Part shown: piece after piece, positions 43,152-51,389 of the stretch
How the letters are laid out: every line of letters begins with the position of its first letter
How positions within the stretch are numbered: the first letter of the stretch is position 1
From: Paramagnetospirillum magnetotacticum MS-1
GTDB lineage: Bacteria > Pseudomonadota > Alphaproteobacteria > Rhodospirillales > Magnetospirillaceae
Assembly: GCF_000829825.1 (NCBI RefSeq)
Contig: NZ_JXSL01000033.1
Span: 1 to 64,000 of the forward strand
Direction of reading: 5' to 3'
DNA length: 64,000 nt
Translations under genes and position numbers: made by a program
The notes under the pieces: generated by a model
What the model was told of the DNA's origin: nothing
Seen by the model: the letters and a program-made list of their open reading frames with translations, nothing else
Database searches by the model: none

Positions 43152-43189
43152 TCGCGCCCTGTTCAGCAAGCAAATTATCCAAAAATCTG

Positions 43190-43546
43190 CTACGGCTCCA
43201 CACCGCTCACTTTCAACTCAGGCTGATCCCATTTCGCGGCGACGGCTTCCCAGCGGTCAATCTTTGCCTGGAACTCTGGATCGTCGAACCGCATGTGGAA
43301 CGTGTACAACCGATCGACAATCTCCTTCATCAGGTCCCGCATCTGGGAGTCATCAATGTGGGAGACCTCAAGCCAAGGAATTTTACGCCCCTCTGCATCC
43401 AGGACGACCACGTCGGAATAGTCCCCCGTCTTCGTGACGGGGACCACGCCGGCATGGATATCCTCCAACTTGGTGTTGCGCACGCACATCATGGCCATGA
43501 CCTTAGCCAGCCTGGCGGCGACGCGTTCTTCGTCCTCTTTTCTCAT
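43190..43546 (-). CDS. hypothetical protein
   Basis: The start at MRKEDEERVAARLAKVMAMM gives 118 residues, soluble, with a charged helical beginning, a beta-rich centre (GDYSDVVVLDAEGRKIPWLEVS) and a helical end. It faces the HEPN gene tail to tail and is the last gene of the leftward block. Function unknown. Confidence 0.6.
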   Translation of the reverse strand: MRKEDEERVAARLAKVMAMMCVRNTKLEDIHAGVVPVTKTGDYSDVVVLDAEGRKIPWLEVSHIDDSQMRDLMKEIVDRLYTFHMRFDDPEFQAKIDRWEAVAAKWDQPELKVSGVEP

Positions 43547-43654
43547 GACGGGATGGTAGCAGCCTGTCGGTGGGTTGTATCCCCCCACAAACGATGAAAG
43601 CGACCGACCAGGGTTGCCCCCAGTCGGCCGCTTCAGTTCAAAATCCGATCAGTT

Positions 43655-44254
43655 CTATTTGCCGATTGGCGGTGCCTGCGCCAACAGATTCCGGGTCTGC
43701 TCCGAATCCGCAGATCCGCCGAATTCAAAATCGAACGCCGTTCCGAACTTCCCGGCCAGCAGAGTGACGACGGAGATAATGCAGCCTCCGACGGCGGTGT
43801 TCCCGTCCACATGGCCAAATACCATGAAGCCGATCCCACCGACGATGCCCAGCCCCGCGGTGATCAGCAGAACGTTGGAGCGGATATTGCTGCGGCCCGC
43901 TTTGATGAACTCGGTGTCCCGCGACCGGGCGTCCTGGCGATCCGCCAGCGTTGACGTGAGCGTCGTGATCGCCCCCGTGATCTGAGCCATACGCTCTTCA
44001 TGGGCAAACGCCTGAGCTTGGTTCCGCAGTTGGTACACCAAGTTGGGATCGGACAGCGCCTCTCGCGCCTTGTCGGGATCATCGGTGCCGGTGATGGATC
44101 TGACCGCGCCGGCCAGTTTGTTGACGGCCTTCTCGGCATCGTCGCCAAACAGTCCGGCAATGTCCGGAGCCACATCCAGTGCCACCTTGGCCAGGCCCGC
44201 GATGGGATTGGCGGCAATGGCGGCGGCATCACCAAGGACATCCAGAAGGTTCAT
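43655..44254 (-). CDS. 3TM-type phage holin
   Basis: A 199-residue protein. The first 130 residues are soluble and helical. Two clear membrane spans follow, NVLLITAGLGIVGGIGFMVF and GGCIISVVTLLAGKFGTAF, the GTA-type 3TM holin layout (PF11351). The third hydrophobic stretch may be weak. It follows the endolysin gene by two bases, making a lysis cassette at the end of the late operon. Confidence 0.7.
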   Translation of the reverse strand: MNLLDVLGDAAAIAANPIAGLAKVALDVAPDIAGLFGDDAEKAVNKLAGAVRSITGTDDPDKAREALSDPNLVYQLRNQAQAFAHEERMAQITGAITTLTSTLADRQDARSRDTEFIKAGRSNIRSNVLLITAGLGIVGGIGFMVFGHVDGNTAVGGCIISVVTLLAGKFGTAFDFEFGGSADSEQTRNLLAQAPPIGK

Positions 44255-44256
44255 GG

Positions 44257-44886
44257 CTAAGCCTCCGTCATTGTGACGCCCAAAGCCGCACAGGCTTGAG
44301 CATAGCGGTGTTGGCGGTCTTCGATGCCGATCAGGCCACCATTGATGCGGCGGGTGATCGAGATGACGTCGCCTTGATCGGCAAAGGCATTGAGGTTGTT
44401 CCTGCGCCAGAACCATCCTGCTGACCGAGCCGCGAGGACGGGCTGTTCCAGCAATTCCGGCTGGCCGATGAGATCGGCACCAAGGGCAAGGCAGGCCGCC
44501 GTGTAATTGGATCGCCCAGTCAACTGGATCAGGCCGCGGCCCCGATAGCGCCAACCGTCGCCACTGGCCTCATCGCCATTGCCCATGCGGTCGGCATAGA
44601 CCCGAGCCCCAATGCGATCGGGATGGTGAGCGAAGGCCGCCGCCTGGGTGGCATCAAAATGGCGAGGAAAGACCCGCAGCAGAGCCCCGGCGGAATAATT
44701 CAGGTTCTCGACCCTGCAAGCGAGGTCGTCGCTCTCATGGGCGATTTGGGCGAGGAATGCCGCCAGCCTGATGGAGCTATCGATCCCCCACTCCGCGCAG
44801 GCATGGACAAGGGGAGCTAGAAACAGGTCGAGATCGACCGAGGACGCCCCCGGAATGGAGGCGCGAAGAATTTCGCGGGTCAGCAT
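44257..44886 (-). CDS. GH19-type endolysin
   Basis: A 209-residue muralytic enzyme. FLAQIAHESDDL gives the first catalytic Glu, and then NLNYSAGALLRVFPRHF, VYADRMGNG and GWRYRGRGLIQLTGRSNY are the GH19 chitinase/endolysin signatures. It cleaves the sugar chain of peptidoglycan during lysis. No signal peptide is present, so it relies on the holin two bases downstream. Confidence 0.88.
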   Translation of the reverse strand: MLTREILRASIPGASSVDLDLFLAPLVHACAEWGIDSSIRLAAFLAQIAHESDDLACRVENLNYSAGALLRVFPRHFDATQAAAFAHHPDRIGARVYADRMGNGDEASGDGWRYRGRGLIQLTGRSNYTAACLALGADLIGQPELLEQPVLAARSAGWFWRRNNLNAFADQGDVISITRRINGGLIGIEDRQHRYAQACAALGVTMTEA

Positions 44887-44898
44887 GGCTGCCGGCTC

Positions 44899-47199
44899 CT
44901 AATTGATGTGAACGCGGGAATCCTCTGCGACGGCGGAGATTTCCACCTGCTCGGCACGGGGGCGAATGGCAATGATGCGGGCGGTCTGCGCCCAAGCCTG
45001 GCCGGGACCGAAACTGAAATACGTCCGCTCCTCGGAGCCGCCGGTATAGGGCGTGACGGTCAGGGGATCGAGGACGCGCACCAATGTGGCTTCGCCCGGC
45101 ACAGCCTGGACCCGGAACGGGCCCGCCAAACCGCCGTCACGGCGGCGAAGGGCAAGGTAGTGAGTGGCCCCGTCTACACAGACCAAGGGCTCGGACAACA
45201 CCAACACGTCGCCCTGGCAACCAATCACCTCGCCGCCCTGCCCCCAGCGGGGCATGTCGTGGGTGATGGCAACCAGATCGCCGTAGGTGGGGATCATGCC
45301 TTCCAATTCGGTGCGGAAGGTGATCAGACGGCGGCGGTAGCGATTGTTGGCGGCAATGTAGAGACCTTCCCGTTGGGCATGTTCCTTGGCGGTGCAGCCG
45401 AACAGATTGACCTTGGCCGGATTGTCGCCACTGCTGTCGGCCAGCTTGGCGGTGACCTCATCGGGCTTCCAGGTACGCGATGAGAAATACTCCACCGTCA
45501 CCGCATCGGCGGTGTCGTCGCCCGGCATGACGTATTTGATCTTGAACGAGCCCTTGACGATGTTGCGCGGCCCGAACATGGCAACCGGGATGGTCTGAGG
45601 TTGATCGCGGATGACGCGGATGATGCCGCCCTGCTGGATGGGAATGGCCCGACCGCAGCGGGCGATGCGGGTGAAGGCCTCCCAGACGCTCATGTTGGAA
45701 TCGAAGACGCCATCGAAGGTGTCGCCGCGGGACAGCCAGACGGCCTCCAGCACAGCCAAGGTTCTGAGGCTGATCCTGCTATCAGCCAGCTTTGCTCCAT
45801 AATCAGCCTTGCAGGCGTCAGCAAATGCCCAGGCAATGGATCGCGTCGGCTGAGGCTGGGACCAGCCTGTCGTAGCAGACCAAATCGGTAGCTTTCGGGT
45901 CACGATGCAGTTGATGAGCCGGCTCGAACGCTGGCTAAGATTATCGGTGGCCCGCATTTTTACCGCCAGCAAGGTGACTGCACCGAAATCCGGCCGGTCA
46001 GTCAGGATGGCCCGAAGAGCCCCCCAACGCACCTCATGCCCTGCTCGAGCATCAGTGTCCTTGTTGTCGAGGCGTCTGGATCGGACCTCGTAACGGCCGG
46101 CGGCAACCGGATAACGGTAGGACATCCGGATAGCGGTGTTGCTGGCCGCGCTATAGGTTTCCGAAGCCAGCACCGACCATCCGCCGATTGCAATCCCATC
46201 ACTGTCGATGGGGCAGGTCTCGATTTGCCACTGGGCCGTGCGCGTGGTCAGCGTCCCGCTGTCGTTGGCGTAGTACAGGCCGCGGGGGAAGATGATGTCG
46301 ACGGCCAGCGCGTTGGCCATGGTATCCACCGGGTTGGCGGCAAAGGGGCCGATATAGCCATCGTCACCGGCCTGCACCAGGTTGGGGGCCACCAGTTCCT
46401 GGCCAGCCACTTCAGGCGCAGAAACCACTTCGGTCGGGAACAAGGTGACAGAGCGCCCGGGGGGCACGATCTCGGTCTGCACTTCCTCGAAGGAAGTGAT
46501 CGGCGTGTCCTCAATGCGGACCTGCTCTATGGCGTACTCGCCCTGACCGATGACATGAAGCTGGTAGAGGAATTGCTCGCCGTTGACGTAATCCTGATAA
46601 GGCTCAGCGGCCAGGTCCGGATAGATCATATGGCGGCCATAAATCACCGGGATCGGCTGACCCAGGCGAGCTTGATTGCCTTGGGCCTGCAAGCTGTAGG
46701 TTGGACTGGGCGCCGGTGTGCTGCCACTGCCGCCCCAGTTGAGGGACGGCATTGAGGGTTTGGGAGCCGGGATTACGGTATTGACCAGTACCGAACCGAC
46801 CATGGCGATGGCAGCGGTGGCCATGGCGGCTGCGGTCCCGGCCTCGGCAAAGCCCATGGCCACGGCTGCCACTGGGCCCAGGTAGATGGACGCCACCAGG
46901 ACGGCAATGGTCAGGATGGTGCTGAGTGGGTTCTTGCCACCGCCACCGCCACCCCCGCCACCCAATGGCCAGCGAATGATGGAGATGATCTCGTCTTCAC
47001 CGATCACCCGGACGGCAAATATCTCTGCTGCGACCACATTCCCGTTGATCCGGATCTCGGGGCCGTCTGCCCAGCGGTCGGGATCAATGCCACAATCCAG
47101 CAGCAATTCCCCAACCGTCACCCCGGCAACAATTGCATGGACGCTGCGACTGGCCACCGGTTCAAACGGGTTGGCGATGATGATGACGGAGGCGGTCAT
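44899..47199 (-). CDS. TipJ-family phage tail tip protein
   Basis: A 766-residue protein with an N-terminal ferredoxin-like part, a poly-Gly stretch near residue 80-90, a hydrophobic region (about 95-140), then the long IPVIYGRHMIYPDLAAEP and beta-rich body of TipJ/J-type host-specificity proteins. In siphophages this forms the tail tip and contacts the host receptor. It overlaps the NlpC/P60 gene by four bases, matching the order seen in lambda (K, I, J). Confidence 0.82.
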   Translation of the reverse strand: MTASVIIIANPFEPVASRSVHAIVAGVTVGELLLDCGIDPDRWADGPEIRINGNVVAAEIFAVRVIGEDEIISIIRWPLGGGGGGGGGKNPLSTILTIAVLVASIYLGPVAAVAMGFAEAGTAAAMATAAIAMVGSVLVNTVIPAPKPSMPSLNWGGSGSTPAPSPTYSLQAQGNQARLGQPIPVIYGRHMIYPDLAAEPYQDYVNGEQFLYQLHVIGQGEYAIEQVRIEDTPITSFEEVQTEIVPPGRSVTLFPTEVVSAPEVAGQELVAPNLVQAGDDGYIGPFAANPVDTMANALAVDIIFPRGLYYANDSGTLTTRTAQWQIETCPIDSDGIAIGGWSVLASETYSAASNTAIRMSYRYPVAAGRYEVRSRRLDNKDTDARAGHEVRWGALRAILTDRPDFGAVTLLAVKMRATDNLSQRSSRLINCIVTRKLPIWSATTGWSQPQPTRSIAWAFADACKADYGAKLADSRISLRTLAVLEAVWLSRGDTFDGVFDSNMSVWEAFTRIARCGRAIPIQQGGIIRVIRDQPQTIPVAMFGPRNIVKGSFKIKYVMPGDDTADAVTVEYFSSRTWKPDEVTAKLADSSGDNPAKVNLFGCTAKEHAQREGLYIAANNRYRRRLITFRTELEGMIPTYGDLVAITHDMPRWGQGGEVIGCQGDVLVLSEPLVCVDGATHYLALRRRDGGLAGPFRVQAVPGEATLVRVLDPLTVTPYTGGSEERTYFSFGPGQAWAQTARIIAIRPRAEQVEISAVAEDSRVHIN

Positions 47200-47597
47200 G
47201 TGTCACCGATGAACCGGTAATGGCCTTCGATGGCCCAGCCATTGAGCCGAAGGGCGTCAGGGTGCTGGAAAATCACCCCGGAACCCTGGCTGCAATGCAG
47301 AACCCCGCCGCCATCCACGTCGAGCCAGACCCCGACATGGATGGGATGGCGTGACTGACGTAGTAGGACGCAGTCACCCTCCATGGGATCAAGTGCCTTG
47401 GGCCAGCGTTGCCGCTCGGGGTGATCACGGAAGATCCGCCCCATCGCCAGAAGGTCTTCTGGGTTGCCAATCTCGGGCAATTCCCGGCCATACTGGTTCC
47501 GTTGAACGGTGCGGACGAATTCCCAGCAATTGAACGTGTCTGGCCCTCTGCCATGGACAGACCACGGCAGGCCAATGAGGGCGGTGGCCCAATGCAT
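47196..47597 (-). CDS. NlpC/P60-type tail peptidase
   Basis: A 133-residue protein. FNCWEFVRTVQ gives the catalytic Cys, HPIHVGVWLD the His, and GHYRF ends the fold. This is the NlpC/P60 layout of lambda K-like tail proteins that cut peptidoglycan peptides during DNA entry. It overlaps the tip protein start. Confidence 0.78.
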   Translation of the reverse strand: MHWATALIGLPWSVHGRGPDTFNCWEFVRTVQRNQYGRELPEIGNPEDLLAMGRIFRDHPERQRWPKALDPMEGDCVLLRQSRHPIHVGVWLDVDGGGVLHCSQGSGVIFQHPDALRLNGWAIEGHYRFIGDT

Positions 47598-47608
47598 TGG
47601 TCGTGCTC

Positions 47609-48133
47609 CTAACGTGCCAAGCCAGGAAACCGCTTGGCGGTATAGGTGATGGAGGGGAATGCCTTGTTGCCGACATCCAACATGCGGGCGCGGCCAGTGA
47701 CGCGCAGTGTGTCGGCCTCGACCTCGGCGAGTGTCAGGGTGATGGGCGGGTCCATGTGCGGCCCCTCCAGATCGGTCGAGAGGAAGGGTCGATAGATAAT
47801 GTCGATCTTGTCCTGGCTGATGGCTGCGGCCTCCAGGGCATCGACGATCTCCTGGCCGACATTGTCCATGGTGACGGTGATCTCCGGCACCGGCGCGGTA
47901 TCCACCGGAGGCAGGTCGAGATCAAAGGCCAGCGCGATGAAAGTAACCTTCTGGCCACCGCCTCGTGGCGCCCCGGCTTCCAGGCGGGCGGTGAGATCTG
48001 CATGGTCCCGCACCACCCGGATCGGCTCGCTGAAAGTTGGGTGCCAGATTTCCAGGGTGTGCAGGATCACCGTATTGGTCGGCGCAGCGGCAAAGGCCTC
48101 GCGCAATGCCTGGGAAAGAGCAGGATCAGGCAT
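47609..48133 (-). CDS. DUF1833 tail protein
   Basis: The start at MPDPALSQAL overlaps the preceding gene by eight bases. The 174 residues follow DUF1833: LHTLEIWHPTFSEPIRVVRD at the beginning, then FDLDLPPVD and IDIIYRPFLSTDLEGP. The family is a phage minor tail component close to the tip, comparable to lambda L by position. Confidence 0.78.
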   Translation of the reverse strand: MPDPALSQALREAFAAAPTNTVILHTLEIWHPTFSEPIRVVRDHADLTARLEAGAPRGGGQKVTFIALAFDLDLPPVDTAPVPEITVTMDNVGQEIVDALEAAAISQDKIDIIYRPFLSTDLEGPHMDPPITLTLAEVEADTLRVTGRARMLDVGNKAFPSITYTAKRFPGLAR

Positions 48134-48479
48134 TGCCGTCATCCCCGCAGCGGGGCGCCGGGAAAGGACAGAAGGTCCGCGCCTCAAGCAGTTTGCGCAT
48201 CTCGTGGACGACCTCGGAAAGGCCCTCCACGGCAGAACGCAAGGCTTCCGTCTGGCGTGCCTGCTCCTCCACCACATGGGCGAAGGCATTGACCGGAACC
48301 CCGGAATCCAAGGGTTCCGGCTGTTGGCGGTTATGTGCCCAGGCCCATGCGATAATGGCGACCACCAAGACCGTCGCCGCAATGGCGGTCATCTGCACCA
48401 TGGGAGCCGCCTGGCCCCAGGCCCCGACGTACTGAGTAGCTACGCCGGCCCATACGTCGGGTGACTGTTCCAGCGCCAT
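48126..48479 (-). CDS. single-span membrane protein with coiled coil
   Basis: A 117-residue protein with one membrane span (TAIAATVLVVAIIAWAWAH, 31-49) and then a helical, charged region with heptads (VVEEQARQTEALRSAVEGL). Such proteins in tail regions sometimes act as spanin-like or superinfection factors. The role is not known. Confidence 0.55.
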   Translation of the reverse strand: MALEQSPDVWAGVATQYVGAWGQAAPMVQMTAIAATVLVVAIIAWAWAHNRQQPEPLDSGVPVNAFAHVVEEQARQTEALRSAVEGLSEVVHEMRKLLEARTFCPFPAPRCGDDGNA

Positions 48480-48485
48480 GGCCGA

Positions 48486-48755
48486 TTACTCCAAGACGAT
48501 GCCGACTTTGGCCGCTTCTGTGGTCAGATCGGCAGTCCCCTTCCAGCGGAAGAAGTACGGGGCCGTGGCCAGCACATGGCGGAGCTCCGCAACGTCCGTG
48601 ACTGGGGCAAAGCCAATCTCCGCAGGCTGTTCCGGGATCTCCTCGTCATCAGGAATGGCGAAGTAGTGCTTACCGCTGCACTGGCCGAGGGATTCGTATT
48701 GCGCAGCCGGTTCCCAGTTGAGGCCGTTTGCGGGGGTGTAGGCATAGACCTTCAT
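48486..48755 (-). CDS. hypothetical tail-region protein
   Basis: An 89-residue acidic protein (MKVYAYTPANGLNWEP, with PDDEEIPEQPAEIG in the middle), probably beta-rich. It lies between the RCC1 protein and the membrane protein. It could be a tail fibre chaperone by position. Confidence 0.55.
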   Translation of the reverse strand: MKVYAYTPANGLNWEPAAQYESLGQCSGKHYFAIPDDEEIPEQPAEIGFAPVTDVAELRHVLATAPYFFRWKGTADLTTEAAKVGIVLE

Positions 48756-48770
48756 GATGATTTCCTCCGA

Positions 48771-50963
48771 TCAGAACCGCACGCGCAGGGGGGCATTGGA
48801 ACTCTGGTTCTCAGGAAGGCCGAGCGAGAAGGTGTTGCTCGGCCCCCATGAGAAGACGGTGCCGTCCATGGCCAGCGCCATGGCCTGGGGCTCGCCGTCG
48901 TTGCCTTGATGGAAACCGGACACGGCGATGCGGCGGATCTTGCCGTGGTAGCGATTGGGGAAGCCCACCATGCGGAAGGACATTTGCGGGTTGGGAATAT
49001 TAGGGCCGGCAATGAAGCTGGTACCGTAGCCCACGGTCATGACGTAGCCGTTGACGCGGGCGATGCGATCGGCAGCCGTGGCATGACGCAGCAGGACGAT
49101 ATTGTCGTAGATGTAGGTGGCGTTGATCCCTGTGGTGGGCGAAATCACCTGGGACACATGGGTGACATTGGGCACCAAGGTGGGCGCGACACGGTTGGCG
49201 GTATCGCCCAGGCCGAGTTTGCCGTTGGTGTTGGCGCCCCAGGACCAGAAAGAGCCGTCCTTGGTCATAGCAAAGGAGGAGCCGAACATCCCGCAGACGG
49301 CCCAGATATCGATCACCTTGGTGGCATCGGTCAGGCCCAGCATGGTGACGAGGATCGGCGTTGCCCGGTTGGTCGACGAATTGTCGCCCAACTGGCCATA
49401 GCCGTTGTAGCCCATGCCGTAGAGTTTGCCGTCGGCGCGCAGCACCAGGGTCCAACCGTAGCCGGAGAAGGAACCGCCCATGGCCACCTTGACCACCGGA
49501 CCGCCAACATCGACCAGAACCGGGATCGTCTTGTTGGAGGTGGTGCCGTCGCCGATCTGGCCCGAGCCGTTGTAGCCGCAGAGATAGAGCTTGTTGTCGG
49601 TGGTGATGAAGGCGACATGGCCGTAGGACCCGCCGCCAGCGATGACGGCGCGGACATTGCGATTGAACATGCCGATTTTGGTCGGGACCGCCCGGTTGTT
49701 GGTGTCACCCAATCCCAGTTGCCCGTAGCCGTTATAGCCCCAGGCATAAACATCGCCATTGTCCATCAGGGCGTAGATGGCCTCGGCATCACCAGGGCCT
49801 CCGGGAGTATGGCTGCAAGCAAGGTAGCGGACATTGCCGGCACCGGCCGGGAACGCGATCTTCTGGAAGAAGGCCTTGGATGAGGTGGTGCCGTCACCTT
49901 GCTGGCCGTGGGCACCATAGCCTGAGCAATAGACTGAGCCGTCGTCGGTCACGAAACCGGTCCAACCGTAGGTACAGAGTACCTGTTTGATCTTGCCGGG
50001 GGTGGTCTCGGTAACGAGATGGCCTTCGGTGTTGGTGCGATACAGGCCCGGCAGAACGGTCGGCCAAGGATTGCCGGTGGGGTCGCCATTGCGGCCGCTA
50101 TTGGCATTGCCGGCGATGAACGCCGTGCCTTCAGTGAAGATGCCGGCGTAGCCGCGATAGGCAGAGGTCATCCCTGCAGCAAAATCGGCATCGTAGATCC
50201 CCTGACCAACGTGGTTGGGGAAATTGACCGCATCGGTGATCAGGCCCGCCAGCGCCGTCGGACCGGAGCCCACGACCGTGTCGCTATCATCACGAGCGAT
50301 GTAGTCGTTCATCAGGTACTTCACGCGGGAACTGGGGCGGCCGTCTGACCAGCGCCATAGCGGATCAAGGCCATCGTCCGTGACCGACAGGATCTGGCGA
50401 GGCTGGCCCAGCGGAACGCGCACATTGCCGGCGGCACCACGGGCAAAAAGATCGCCACGGGTGGTCAGCGGGGAGGTCGCCGCCGCCGCCAGACCCTGCA
50501 GATCGATCACGAAATCGACGATGCCGCCATCGCAGAACAACCAGCCACGCTTGGTGGGAGCGATTTCCGCGTAGGTGGTTTGGCTCGGAGTCTTGATCCT
50601 CACCGGCACCGACAATTCGTTATCGATCACCGCAGCCCATCCACGGGCCGGCGTCACGACATTAACGAACGGTGCCGTGTAAGAGCCCTGGTCGGGGCGG
50701 AGCACCAGGATGTCGCGGGCCACCTGATCTTCAGCCAGGGTGATGGTGGCGGTGCCTGGGGAGGCGACGATGACAATCTCGGCCGGTCGGGCCGATTCGT
50801 CGATTAGCCCCAGCAGAGCATCCGCCCCCACCATGGCCTCGACGGACTTGGCGAGATAGACGAGGTCACGGGCTGAAGCCCCGTCCTCACCGGAAGCGGC
50901 GGCCAGGGTCAGGCCACGACCTTTGATCGTTTCGATCAGACTGCGGAGGGATGCAATAGACAA
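48771..50963 (-). CDS. tail fibre protein with RCC1-type repeats
   Basis: A TTG start at 50963 has AGGAG eight bases upstream and fits better than the earlier ATG. The 730 residues have an N-terminal tail-attachment part (1-290) and then at least five RCC1-like blades such as VYAWGYNGYGQLGLGDTNN, YLCGYNGSGQIGDGTTSN and GMGYNGYGQLGDNSSTN. RCC1 repeats form a beta-propeller. It is probably the exposed receptor-binding part of the virion. Confidence 0.8.
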   Translation of the reverse strand: MSIASLRSLIETIKGRGLTLAAASGEDGASARDLVYLAKSVEAMVGADALLGLIDESARPAEIVIVASPGTATITLAEDQVARDILVLRPDQGSYTAPFVNVVTPARGWAAVIDNELSVPVRIKTPSQTTYAEIAPTKRGWLFCDGGIVDFVIDLQGLAAAATSPLTTRGDLFARGAAGNVRVPLGQPRQILSVTDDGLDPLWRWSDGRPSSRVKYLMNDYIARDDSDTVVGSGPTALAGLITDAVNFPNHVGQGIYDADFAAGMTSAYRGYAGIFTEGTAFIAGNANSGRNGDPTGNPWPTVLPGLYRTNTEGHLVTETTPGKIKQVLCTYGWTGFVTDDGSVYCSGYGAHGQQGDGTTSSKAFFQKIAFPAGAGNVRYLACSHTPGGPGDAEAIYALMDNGDVYAWGYNGYGQLGLGDTNNRAVPTKIGMFNRNVRAVIAGGGSYGHVAFITTDNKLYLCGYNGSGQIGDGTTSNKTIPVLVDVGGPVVKVAMGGSFSGYGWTLVLRADGKLYGMGYNGYGQLGDNSSTNRATPILVTMLGLTDATKVIDIWAVCGMFGSSFAMTKDGSFWSWGANTNGKLGLGDTANRVAPTLVPNVTHVSQVISPTTGINATYIYDNIVLLRHATAADRIARVNGYVMTVGYGTSFIAGPNIPNPQMSFRMVGFPNRYHGKIRRIAVSGFHQGNDGEPQAMALAMDGTVFSWGPSNTFSLGLPENQSSNAPLRVRF

Positions 50964-51066
50964 GGCGCTCTCCTTTTGTGCGCGTGGAAAACCCTGGCTC
51001 CCAGGCAATTGCCCAGGGCCATCGGATCAAAACTGGTTCGGAAGAAGGGCGGGCCGAGGCCAGCGG

Positions 51067-51384
51067 TCACATGACGTCGATACCCAACAGGGCCATATCT
51101 TCCAGCAACTCACCGGCATCGGTGGGCTTGCGGCGGCACACCGGTGCCGGAAGCAATGCGTCGAGGGGCGAAAACGGCTCCCAGGCCGCTCCATCCCATC
51201 GATACAACCCCTCGGGTGCCTCGACCTTCACCCACAGATTGAGGGGCCTGTTAGCCGGGGGAATGGCATCACGGGCATCAACATCGGGAACCGTCACCAG
51301 GGCATCGAGGGCGCGGCGTTGAGCCTCCACATCGGCCAAGGGATCTGCGAAGAACTGGTCGATGCGTTCCTGTAGCGTGGGCAT
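51067..51384 (-). CDS. hypothetical tail-region protein
   Basis: The 105 residues (MPTLQERIDQFF to LLGIDVM) include LNLWVKVEAPEGLYRWDGAAWEP, a short beta module typical of small fibre-attachment proteins. An overlapping GTG at 51393 is an alternative start; the ATG at 51384 has a better-placed AGGGG. Confidence 0.55.
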   Translation of the reverse strand: MPTLQERIDQFFADPLADVEAQRRALDALVTVPDVDARDAIPPANRPLNLWVKVEAPEGLYRWDGAAWEPFSPLDALLPAPVCRRKPTDAGELLEDMALLGIDVM

Positions 51385-51389
51385 AAATG

